Assembly (NCBI GenBank): GCA_041595875.1
Contig: JBFHJN010000098.1
Coordinates: forward strand, 1-6,871
Direction: 5' to 3'
Length of the DNA stretch: 6,871 nucleotides
From: UBA2279 sp041595875
GTDB taxonomy: Bacteria > Actinomycetota > Coriobacteriia > Anaerosomatales > Anaerosomataceae
Part shown: in pieces, positions 1-5,578 of the stretch
Position numbering within the stretch: position 1 is the stretch's first letter
Layout: each line of letters starts with the position of its first letter
Translations under genes and position numbers: made by a program
The notes under the pieces: model-generated
Seen by the model: the letters and a program-made list of their open reading frames with translations, nothing else
The model's database searches: none
Told to the model about the DNA's origin: nothing

Positions 1-231
1 CACGATATTGTGGATCAACTCGGTGATTAGTACGGTCTTGCCCACGCCTGCGCCTCCGAACAAGCCCGCTTTGCCACCGCGTTCCAGCGGAGTGATTTCG
101 TTTCTCCGTGGTATCATCGAGAAGTCCTTTTGGCCTGCACGCGGGGAGGTGACGTTGATGGTTGCGATAGCCGCAGGGGCGGCATGCCCGCCCGTATCGA
201 CGTACGCCGCAAACCCGGTGCACCGCGCCAT
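1..231 (-). pseudogene. ATP synthase F1 beta-subunit P-loop fragment, N-terminus replaced
   Basis: On the minus strand, the stretch from about base 93 down to base 1 encodes ITPLERGGKAGLFGGAG followed by VGKTVLITELIHNIV. This contains the Walker A motif GGAGVGKT characteristic of F1-ATPase catalytic beta subunits. The PLERGGKAGLFGGAG wording resembles the alternate (N-ATPase-type) beta subunit more than the usual bacterial AtpD; that subtype is inferred. In intact beta subunits about 130-150 residues, including the beta-barrel and an ETGIKVID-like segment, precede the P-loop. Here the same frame runs back only to an ATG at 231-229, with a stop just upstream at 240-238, and the roughly 46 residues upstream of the homology do not resemble that domain. 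Nor do the other two minus frames, and rsgA begins divergently at 274, so there is no room for the missing part. The rest of the gene, if any, lies beyond the window. It may be a truncated pseudogene, a rearrangement or an assembly joint. Confidence 0.55.
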
Positions 232-273
232 CTGACGTCATGAGCGTGGGCACCACGACGAACGGACCCCACG

Positions 274-1371
274 TTGACTGACATCATCAACCCTGAACCA
301 TCCCTGGAGTTTCTCGGCTACTCTGATCGCTGGCGCGCGCTGTTCTCGCCGTATGCCGAGGAAGGACTCATCCCTGCTCGCGTGATCCGCGCCGATCGGG
401 GCAGCGTGTTGGCCGCTACCGGTGAAGGCGTCATACGCGCCGAGCCGACGCGTCGGCTTTCCAAAGAGGCGCTTTCTGCCGAGGAACTCCCCGCTGCGGG
501 TGACTGGGTGGCCATCCGGCAAGACACGGACCTCGAGTTGCCGCAGATCGAGGCGATCTTGCCCAGGACATCCGCGTTCACGCGTGCCGATCCCGGCAAG
601 GACGCGGCTACACAGGTGCTTGCCGCCAACATCGACACCGTTTTCATCGTCCATCCCATCGTTGAAGAGCCCAATGTCCGGCGGCTTGAGCGTGAGCTGG
701 CACTTGCGTGGGAGAGCGGTGCGATCCCGGTGGTAGTGCTGGCCAAGTCGGATCTCTCGGCAGATACAGAGGCTGCGCAGGCGGCTGTGGAGACCATAGC
801 GCTGGGCGTGGACATCCATATGACGAGTGCGAAGACCGGCGATGGCGTGGATGCGCTTCTTGCCTACGCCGACGGACACCGTACCGTTGCGCTTATCGGT
901 CCCTCAGGTGCCGGTAAGTCCACCCTGATCAACCGCCTGGTGGGCAGTGACGTGCAGGCTACACGCGAAGTGCGCGTGGCCGACGGCAGGGGCCGGCACA
1001 CAACCGTCGCCAGAGAGCTCGTCCCGCTGCCGAACGGCGGTGTCTTGGTGGACACTCCCGGCTTGCGTGGCGTCGCCCTCACTGATGCCGAGTCGGGTAT
1101 CGCGGCGGCGTTCCCGGAGATAGAGGCGCTCTCGTATGAGTGCCGCTTCCGCGACTGTGTCCATGAGACCGAGCCCGGTTGCGCCGTGCTGGCCGCAGTG
1201 GAGTCAGGCACGTTGGCCGAGGACAGACTTGAGAGCTACCGCACATTGCTCAAGGAGGTGCGTTCCGCTGCGATTCGCGCGGATGCGCGGCTCCAGGCTG
1301 CCGAGAACCGTCGCTGGGCCACGATCCACAAGTCCGCGCGAGAACTCTACAAGTATCGCAATCGCAAATAG
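274..1371 (+). CDS. rsgA: Ribosome small subunit-dependent GTPase RsgA
   Basis: RsgA is a circularly permuted GTPase that binds the 30S subunit late in assembly and couples GTP hydrolysis to maturation checks and factor release in the cytosol. The 365-residue product has the family order: an N-terminal OB-fold region (about 30-100, ending in the RTSAFTRAD linker), then G4 as AKSD (157-160), G5 as TSAKTG, G1 GPSGAGKST (from residue 209), a G2 threonine in RHTT, and G3 DTPG (260-263). A zinc site follows with C290, C295, H297 and C303, then a helical tail rich in Arg and Lys. The length is normal for the longer RsgA subfamily. G4 has Ala where Asn or Thr is usual before K158. The TTG at 274 is the only plausible start: the frame is closed by TGA at 241-243 and has no other start codon between. 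No strong SD is visible. It is divergent from the ATPase fragment, so its promoter should lie within 1-273. Confidence 0.95.
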   Translation: MTDIINPEPSLEFLGYSDRWRALFSPYAEEGLIPARVIRADRGSVLAATGEGVIRAEPTRRLSKEALSAEELPAAGDWVAIRQDTDLELPQIEAILPRTSAFTRADPGKDAATQVLAANIDTVFIVHPIVEEPNVRRLERELALAWESGAIPVVVLAKSDLSADTEAAQAAVETIALGVDIHMTSAKTGDGVDALLAYADGHRTVALIGPSGAGKSTLINRLVGSDVQATREVRVADGRGRHTTVARELVPLPNGGVLVDTPGLRGVALTDAESGIAAAFPEIEALSYECRFRDCVHETEPGCAVLAAVESGTLAEDRLESYRTLLKEVRSAAIRADARLQAAENRRWATIHKSARELYKYRNRK

Positions 1372-1450
1372 CCCTCCTCGGCACGAAAATCGCTTGCACA
1401 TCTTCACGGGCAGGTCCCGAGGGCGCGATACGGCGGCCCGCCGACCGAAG

Positions 1451-1465
1451 AGGAGGTGATCCAGC
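1451..1465 (+). promoter_or_regulatory. Extended Shine-Dalgarno element complementary to the 16S 3' tail
   Basis: The 15 bases AGGAGGTGATCCAGC are exactly complementary to the conserved 3' end of bacterial 16S rRNA (GCTGGATCACCTCCT), much longer than the usual 4-8 base SD. The core AGGAGG ends 10 bases before a TTG that opens a 13-codon frame. It is either an exceptionally strong ribosome-binding site or, read on minus, a scrap of a 16S 3' end. Confidence 0.45.
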
Positions 1466-1466
1466 G

Positions 1467-1508
1467 TTGAGTAGTATCAGCATCGCTGCGGAGGTGGCTA
1501 CCTCTTAG
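1467..1508 (+). CDS. Candidate 13-residue small ORF behind an extended SD
   Basis: A TTG at 1467 opens a frame encoding MSSISIAAEVATS that ends at TAG (1506-1508). The only support is the very strong SD (1451-1456 core, 10-base spacing). The peptide is small, uncharged at most positions and has no Cys, Trp or recognisable leader-peptide codon run. It begins 95 bases after rsgA ends. Its last codons overlap a small stem-loop (1491-1504), a layout reminiscent of leader peptides, but the next gene downstream is on the opposite strand, so classical attenuation is unlikely. Function unknown; it may not be translated. Confidence 0.25.
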   Translation: MSSISIAAEVATS

Positions 1509-1519
1509 GACGGCGGCAT

Positions 1520-1540
1520 TCCGGAGAACACGCCTCCGGA
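1520..1540 (+). repeat. 7-bp inverted repeat (stem-loop)
   Basis: TCCGGAG and CTCCGGA pair perfectly around the 7-base loop AACACGC. It lies 11 bases after the stop of the candidate small ORF. No T tract follows (CGCAAAAGCG), so it is not a good intrinsic terminator on its own. Confidence 0.4.
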
Positions 1541-1593
1541 CGCAAAAGCGCCACCTGCAAAAGACAGATGAATGTCGCTGTTCAGCAGCGATG

Positions 1594-1623
1594 GGAGAGG
1601 GTCGCCGAGAGGCGGCCCTCTCT
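1594..1623. terminator. Strong GC-rich hairpin with GAGA tetraloop at a convergent junction
   Basis: Bases 1594-1606 pair with 1611-1623 around a GAGA (GNRA) loop, giving 13 pairs with two G-T wobbles. On plus it is followed by TGTGTTTG, a weak T-rich tail. On minus it sits about 30 bases after the stop of the GyrI-like gene, without a T run. Position between convergent genes suggests a bidirectional terminator or mRNA 3'-end stabiliser. Confidence 0.5.
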
Positions 1624-1653
1624 GTGTTTGCATGCGAGGGCCGTGCCCTGGTC

Positions 1654-2286
1654 TCAGGCGGGGCCACTCGCCTTGCGTATCGGGTGACGCAGGATGGTCT
1701 TGACCTTCTCGGGCTTTCCCTTGCTCGGGTCGCCGATGTATATCTCGTGATGCTTGCCCGTGAGCTCGTAGCCCTGCCCGGCAGCGAATTCCCGCATGCG
1801 CTCGATGGTGCCGGCCTCCTGATCGTAGGGGCCCAGATGCATCAGCTGCACGCAGGTTCCCTCGGCGAAGTCTTTCAAGACGACCTCGTCCACGGGACCG
1901 GCCTCGGCGCCCTTCTTGCGCTTGACGGCCTCGCATACCTCGTTCAGGAGCGCCACGGAGATCTGCTCGGGCACCACGATCATCAGCGTCCACAGCATGG
2001 TGGCGTTCTGGGCCTCGTCGGTCAGCGGTTTGCCGCTTGGGTCCCAGAACAGGCCCTCTGGCGGCATCACAGGGTAGTGGATTCCCAGCTGCTTTCTGGC
2101 GGCGAACTTCAGCGGGTAGGCGATGCTGAACAGCGCCTGCATCCGTGCCTGGAAATCATCGCCGCCGGGTTCTGCGCTGCCGTCGATCATGAGGTAGCGC
2201 AGATGCGGGACTTCTACGATGACCGGAGTCTTCGTGCTCGGGTGGTACAGCTCTTTGTCAAGCGCCCGCAGGTCGTTTGTCTCCAT
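1654..2286 (-). CDS. GyrI-like small-molecule-binding domain protein
   Basis: The 210-residue product matches the stand-alone GyrI-like (SOUL/GyrI effector-binding fold, COG4832-type) family. It shows an N-terminal strand with VPHLRYLMIDG (26-36), a central FWDPSGKP segment, HLGPYDQE, and the family-typical C-terminal HHEIYIGDP (179-187) followed by KPEKVKTILRHPI. The Glu in HEIY (E181) corresponds to the acidic ligand-pocket residue common in GyrI-like domains. No DNA-binding domain, signal peptide or membrane segment is visible, so it is probably a cytosolic ligand-binding or detoxifying protein; some relatives hydrolyse or sequester small hydrophobic compounds. The start is the ATG at 2286-2284, preceded 7 bases upstream by a perfect AAGGAGG (2300-2294). 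The open frame continues upstream, but its translation there is not family-like. It is divergent from the CDGSH gene across 103 bases, which may hold a shared control region. Its substrate cannot be told. Confidence 0.85.
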   Translation of the reverse strand: METNDLRALDKELYHPSTKTPVIVEVPHLRYLMIDGSAEPGGDDFQARMQALFSIAYPLKFAARKQLGIHYPVMPPEGLFWDPSGKPLTDEAQNATMLWTLMIVVPEQISVALLNEVCEAVKRKKGAEAGPVDEVVLKDFAEGTCVQLMHLGPYDQEAGTIERMREFAAGQGYELTGKHHEIYIGDPSKGKPEKVKTILRHPIRKASGPA

Positions 2287-2389
2287 GACGATCCCTCCTT
2301 GGCTATCAGGGGGATGGTACCCACATATGGTGCATCTGCGTGGAAGCACTAGACTTGAGGCAGACCCTGCCCGAGAGGAGAGCTGTGCG
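2287..2389. promoter_or_regulatory. Divergent intergenic region with possible shared promoters
   Basis: These 103 bases must hold the 5' signals for the GyrI-like gene (minus) and the CDGSH-led operon (plus). SDs are clear: CCTCCTT at 2294-2300 for minus and AGAGGAG at 2374-2380 for plus. A TAGACT at 2350-2355 could be a plus -10, but no good -35 lies 17-18 bases upstream. An imperfect dyad (GATGGTACC with GGTGCATC, about 2313-2336) could be an operator. Both calls are tentative. Confidence 0.3.
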
Positions 2390-3076
2390 ATGAATCCGGC
2401 CGAAGGCATGCGCATCACCGTCACCGAGGGTGGACCGTATCTGGTAGAAGGCGGCGTGCCGTTGGTGCGGCTCGAGATCGTCGTGAACGAGGCGGGCGAG
2501 TCGGTGGGCTATCGCGAACTTGAGCGTATCGAGGCCGGCGACAGCTATCAGCTGTGCCGCTGCGGCGAGTCCAAGGCGAAGCCGTTTTGCGACTTCTCGC
2601 ACTTCTCGGCGGGCTTTGACGGTACCGAGACGGCTGGTCACGGCTCTTACATGGAGCAGGCGGTAGGCATCGACGGCCCCGGCCTCAAGCTCCACGATGT
2701 GCGCAAGCTCTGCGCCGAGGCGCGCTTTTGCGATCGCGCCGGCGGGCTATGGAACCTGATCGACCGGTGCGACGACTCGGACACCCGCGAGCTGGCGATC
2801 GAGGAGGCGCAGCTGTGCCCATCTGGCCGCTATGTCGCCTGCAGCGAGACCGGAGAGCCTTTCGAGCCGGAGCTGGAGCCTTCGATCGCGCTGATCGAGG
2901 ACCCGCACCTGGGAGTGAGCGGGCCGCTGTACGTGCGCGGCGGAATCGAGATCGTCGACGCCGCAGGCGAGCCGTACGAGGTCCGAAACAGGGTGACCCT
3001 GTGTCGATGCGGCCACAGCGGGAACAAGCCGTTTTGTGACGGTTCACATATCAAGGCGGGGTTCAGCGACGAGTAG
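2390..3076 (+). CDS. Double CDGSH iron-sulfur domain protein
   Basis: This 228-residue protein carries two CDGSH-type motifs (C-x-C-x2-S-x3-P-x-C-D-x-S-H), which bind a redox-active, transferable [2Fe-2S] cluster through three Cys and one His. Motif 1 uses C56, C58, C67 and H71 but reads CDFSH, with Phe in place of the usual Gly. Motif 2 uses C205, C207, C216 and H220 and is canonical (CDGSH). Between them is a cysteine-containing region: C108, C114, C127, C143 (in LCPSGR) and C150. That spacing resembles the divergent mono-cluster ferredoxin-like segment often found in this architecture, so a further cluster is possible. There is no signal peptide or membrane anchor, so it should be soluble and cytosolic, perhaps in electron transfer, Fe-S trafficking or redox sensing. 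The ATG at 2390 has AGAGGAG 9 bases upstream. It is first in a run of close plus-strand genes. Domain assignment is secure; physiological role unknown. Confidence 0.9.
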   Translation: MNPAEGMRITVTEGGPYLVEGGVPLVRLEIVVNEAGESVGYRELERIEAGDSYQLCRCGESKAKPFCDFSHFSAGFDGTETAGHGSYMEQAVGIDGPGLKLHDVRKLCAEARFCDRAGGLWNLIDRCDDSDTRELAIEEAQLCPSGRYVACSETGEPFEPELEPSIALIEDPHLGVSGPLYVRGGIEIVDAAGEPYEVRNRVTLCRCGHSGNKPFCDGSHIKAGFSDE

Positions 3077-3111
3077 CCACGCCGCTCGTCCGGAGCATGC
3101 GGAGGAAGATG

Positions 3112-3840
3112 ATGAGCGAGAACAGCGCACGGGACGCGAAGATCGCTGGTGAGGGCACCATCGGTGGGGGCGAGTTCGGCGACGTGGTGATCAACGGTGC
3201 GGGGAAGGTCACCAGTGACATCAGGTGCGTCAACCTGAAGATCAACGGTGCCGGTTCTGTCGAGGGCAACGTGGTTGCGCAAGACATCGCGGTGAACGGG
3301 TCCGGGAGCTTCTCGGGCAGTGTAGAGACCGCCAAGATGAGCGTCACGGGAGACGCCACTGTGCAGCTGGGTCTGGGCGTGGGCGAGCTCAAGGTCAAGG
3401 GGCGTCTGACCGCAGGCGGCGTGGCCGCGCGCGAGATCGATGTGCGAGGCGAGCTCCGCTCGGGAATGGATCTGCAGGCCGAGAGCCTGGTAGGTGAAGG
3501 CGCGTTCCGTGTCGCCGGTCTGGTGGATGTCGCCAACCTCGATCTGAAGCTTCACGGTAGTGCGGGCGCCCGTGAGATCCGCGGAAAGCGCGTGAGCATC
3601 ACGCTGGGTCGAAGCCTGGTTGGCGCGTCGCTCCTTGCCCTTTTCGGCGAGAAGCAGCTGGCGGTTGAGTCCGTTGAAGCGGACGAGATCACGTTGGAGA
3701 ACACGACGGCGAAGGTGGTTCGCGGGGGAGCGGTGAGCATCGGTTCCGGCTGTAAGATAGAGCTAGTGGAATACACTGGGATCTTGAACCGCATGCCCGA
3801 TGCGCAGATCGGGGAGGCGCGGCAGGTGAGCGCCAAGTAG
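3112..3840 (+). CDS. Bactofilin-like polymer-forming beta-helix protein
   Basis: The 242-residue product resembles the YhbE/YhbF-type bactofilin-like proteins, which form beta-helical filaments associated with the cell envelope. The sequence shows a clear repeat of about 17 residues: a hydrophobic-x-Gly step places Gly at 29, 46, 63, 80, 97, 113, 130 and 149, with INGAG, INGAG and VNGSG as the first three. These are expected rungs of a right-handed beta-helix. The C-terminal end, with SIGSGCKIELVEY, is also typical of the family. There is no signal peptide or membrane helix, so it is likely cytosolic and envelope-associated through partners. The start chosen is the ATG at 3112, with GGAGGA (3101-3106) 5 bases upstream. 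The ATGs at 3097 and 3109 are in frame, but the first includes the SD inside the coding region and the second is too close to it. It lies 35 bases after the CDGSH gene and 19 before a membrane-protein gene. Family confidence is good; its cellular role here is unknown. Confidence 0.85.
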   Translation: MSENSARDAKIAGEGTIGGGEFGDVVINGAGKVTSDIRCVNLKINGAGSVEGNVVAQDIAVNGSGSFSGSVETAKMSVTGDATVQLGLGVGELKVKGRLTAGGVAAREIDVRGELRSGMDLQAESLVGEGAFRVAGLVDVANLDLKLHGSAGAREIRGKRVSITLGRSLVGASLLALFGEKQLAVESVEADEITLENTTAKVVRGGAVSIGSGCKIELVEYTGILNRMPDAQIGEARQVSAK

Positions 3841-3859
3841 GCAGGCAGGAGAGGACACA

Positions 3860-4591
3860 TTGGCTGTGACCGCAAAGACGACAAAGCAAATCTATGGCCG
3901 ATGGGTAATCGCCAACGGAGCTGCGGAGTTCATCGGGCTCACCGCCACGCTTGCCATGACAGCCGGGCTCTTCTCGGCAAACGACGAGCTCTCCCTGGAG
4001 GCCGCGCTTGTTGCTGCGGTGGGCGTTGCGGCTGCAGGCGCTGCGGTTGAGGGAGTGGTGGTGGGACTGGCGCAGTGGCGGGTCTTGCGGACCGCGTTGC
4101 CGATGCTCGGCTGGTGGCGTTGGGTCCGCGCCACGGCGCTTGGCGCACTTGTCGCGTGGCTGCTGGGGATGATGCCGTCGACGTTCTTTCAGGCGATGGC
4201 GTCTACCGCCGAGACGACCGCATCCGCGTCCACCTTTGACCCGCCGCTCGTCCTGCAACTGGCTGTCGCAGCTGTGATGGGTGCGGCGTTGGGTCCTGTC
4301 CTTGGCGTGCCGCAGTGGATGGCGCTTCGCGGGCACGTTCCGCGCGCCGGTCGCTGGGTCCTGGCGAACTCGGTTGCCTGGGCGGCCGGTATGCCGATGA
4401 TCTTTCTGGCCACCGGGCTCATCGCTTTGGACTGGACGACAGCGCAGATCGCTGTCACCGTTGCCGTAGGATGCCTGGGAGCCGGGCTTGTCGTGGGCGC
4501 GGTGCACGGCCTCTGGCTCGTGCGCATGCTTGCTGAGAAGGAAGCGCTAGCAGGGCGTGGATCAATGGAGGGCGGTCGTCTCGGTGAGTGA
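3860..4591 (+). CDS. Multi-span membrane protein with repeated QWxxLR motif
   Basis: This is a 243-residue, very hydrophobic protein with about six predicted membrane segments (roughly 20-38, 48-71, 88-108, 132-151, 168-190, 196-217). It contains a striking internal duplication. QWxxLRxxxPxxGxW occurs at 72-86 and again at 152-166, exactly 80 residues apart. A GRWV(I/L)AN element occurs near 13-19 and at 164-170. A degenerate third end (GLWLVRML, 217-224) closes the protein. This suggests three ancestral two-helix units, a pattern seen in uncharacterised bacterial membrane proteins. No catalytic motif or transporter signature was recognised. The start is TTG at 3860 with AGGAG (3847-3851) 8 bases upstream. 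Its stop overlaps the next gene by 8 bases, implying translational coupling. Function unknown. Confidence 0.8.
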   Translation: MAVTAKTTKQIYGRWVIANGAAEFIGLTATLAMTAGLFSANDELSLEAALVAAVGVAAAGAAVEGVVVGLAQWRVLRTALPMLGWWRWVRATALGALVAWLLGMMPSTFFQAMASTAETTASASTFDPPLVLQLAVAAVMGAALGPVLGVPQWMALRGHVPRAGRWVLANSVAWAAGMPMIFLATGLIALDWTTAQIAVTVAVGCLGAGLVVGAVHGLWLVRMLAEKEALAGRGSMEGGRLGE

Positions 4592-4763
4592 TAAGAAGCA
4601 GGACCAAAGCCAGAATTGGGCCGCCTTCATGGCGATAGGCATGACGTTCATCGTCCTGGGTATGACTCAGCACACCACGGCCTTCTACTTCGTTGGCATC
4701 ACGTTCCTGCTCGTGGCGCTCACGCAGAAGGCGTCCTCGAACAAGAAGGACGATGAGGAGTAG
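4584..4763 (+). CDS. Small two-span membrane protein
   Basis: A 59-residue protein with a short polar N-terminus (SDKKQDQSQ), two hydrophobic segments (about 12-28 and 33-48) joined by a short QHTT turn, and a charged tail ending KKDDEE. Such small proteins often act as accessory subunits or regulators of larger membrane proteins, but no family was recognised. The GTG at 4584 overlaps the previous gene's stop by 8 bases and has GGAGG 12 bases upstream. An in-frame GTG at 4557 would add nine residues lying entirely within the preceding gene and seems less likely. It ends 4 bases before the next gene, so it is tightly embedded in the operon. Not recognised beyond topology. Confidence 0.7.
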   Translation: MSDKKQDQSQNWAAFMAIGMTFIVLGMTQHTTAFYFVGITFLLVALTQKASSNKKDDEE

Positions 4764-4767
4764 CCCG

Positions 4768-5565
4768 GTGGAGTCTGCTGCGGCGCTTCCCAACAGCTAT
4801 GAGGCCATCGAGGCGCGTGCGGCCGCTGGCTCCGTGTCCTCCCGCAGCGTCTGGGGGATGCTCGCGCTCCGTCCCGCCCTTGCACTCAGCTTCCAGCTGC
4901 TGTTCACCGCGGCGTACGCGGCATCCGGTGCGGCCGATTCGTGGCGCGCCGCCGCTGACTGGTGGCTTGGCAGCTTCGCGCTTGGCGAGCTCATCAACTT
5001 CTGGCTGCTGGTTCGTCTCGCACATCGCGAAGGGCTTCGCTACCGCGATCTTCTCGGCATCAAGAAGGGTGAAGGCAAGCGAGACGCGCTATGGGTCGTG
5101 ATCGCGCTCGTCGTGAGCGGGCCGCTTGGGTTCTTGCCCAACATCTTGCTTGGCGGAGCGCTGTGGGGCAGTGCGCAAGCCGGCGCGGACCTGATGTTTC
5201 GCGCGCTTCCCGTGGCGGGTGCCTGGGCGATTCTGATCGGCTTCCCCCTGGTGCACGCGCTTACCGAGCTGCCCACCTACTTCGGATACGTCATGCCGCG
5301 GCTGCAGGCGATCACGGGTCGACGGCTGTGGCCTGCGCTTGTGTGCGCGGTCGTCCTCTCCACGCAACACGTGTTCTTGCCGCTGCTTTTCGACTGGCGC
5401 TTCATCGTGTATCGGCTGCTGATGTTCCTGCCGTTCGCTCTCTGGCTGGCCTGGGTCGTGGACAGGCGGCCGACGACGCTTCGCTATCTCGCCATAGCGC
5501 ACTACTTCCTGGACTTCCAGCTGCCGGTGTTCGTGCTGCTGGCGTCCCTCTCGGCGGCTGGCTGA
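4768..5565 (+). CDS. CPBP/CAAX-protease-like membrane protein, degenerate motif 1
   Basis: This 265-residue integral membrane protein has about seven hydrophobic segments. Its C-terminal half follows the layout of the CPBP (CAAX protease and bacteriocin-processing) family. A motif-1-like segment, ELPTYFGYVMPRL, starts at E167 and aligns with the family's EExxxRGYLLPRL; a membrane-embedded His lies in STQH (H201); and HYFLD (H245, D249) fits the third HxxxD/N motif. Only the first Glu of EExxxR is present: the second Glu is Leu and the Arg is Phe. It may therefore be a non-proteolytic homologue, or belong to a separate ELPTYFGY subfamily with altered chemistry. The GTG start at 4768 has GAGGAG (4755-4760) 7 bases upstream, overlapping the end of the previous gene. 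Family CPBP assignment is moderate and rests on motif order and topology. Confidence 0.6.
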   Translation: MESAAALPNSYEAIEARAAAGSVSSRSVWGMLALRPALALSFQLLFTAAYAASGAADSWRAAADWWLGSFALGELINFWLLVRLAHREGLRYRDLLGIKKGEGKRDALWVVIALVVSGPLGFLPNILLGGALWGSAQAGADLMFRALPVAGAWAILIGFPLVHALTELPTYFGYVMPRLQAITGRRLWPALVCAVVLSTQHVFLPLLFDWRFIVYRLLMFLPFALWLAWVVDRRPTTLRYLAIAHYFLDFQLPVFVLLASLSAAG

Positions 5566-5578
5566 AATGGAGCGCGAG

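Larger units (their letters stand above)
1372..1653. other. Structured intergenic region between convergent genes
   Basis: This 282-base gap separates the ends of rsgA (plus) and the GyrI-like gene (minus). It has no conventional gene. From 1451 to 1623 it carries a long SD-like element, a 13-codon frame and four inverted repeats: GAGGT/ACCTC (1491-1504), TCCGGAG/CTCCGGA (1520-1540), TCGCTG/CAGCGA (1575-1591) and a long stem at 1594-1623. No clear sigma-70 promoter was found. A TTGCAC at 1394-1399 lacks a -10 at proper distance. Confidence 0.6.

Noticed and set aside
158..235. Plus-strand 25-codon frame (MVAIAAGAACPP...) with GGGGAGG 8 bases upstream, ending 38 bases before rsgA
   Set aside because: Possible upstream small ORF, but it overlaps the antisense ATPase-like frame, has no recognisable feature, and a single SD-like match is expected by chance in GC-rich DNA.
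238..879. Long antisense open frame opposite rsgA
   Set aside because: Arg/Gly/His-rich translation without motifs; a GC-rich shadow of a confidently identified gene.
1451..1508. Partial 16S rRNA gene on the minus strand
   Set aside because: Only the last 15 bases and one 8-base motif match, with wrong spacing between them; not enough to annotate as rRNA.
1372..1653. Leader-peptide attenuator
   Set aside because: The only following gene is on the opposite strand, and the peptide has no repeated regulatory codons.
2287..2389. MerR-type operator controlling the GyrI-like gene
   Set aside because: The dyad is imperfect, no 19-base promoter spacer was found, and no MerR regulator lies in the window.
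2830..3555. 241-codon antisense frame across the CDGSH and bactofilin-like genes
   Set aside because: It overlaps two well-supported genes, has no SD or motif, and reflects high third-position GC.
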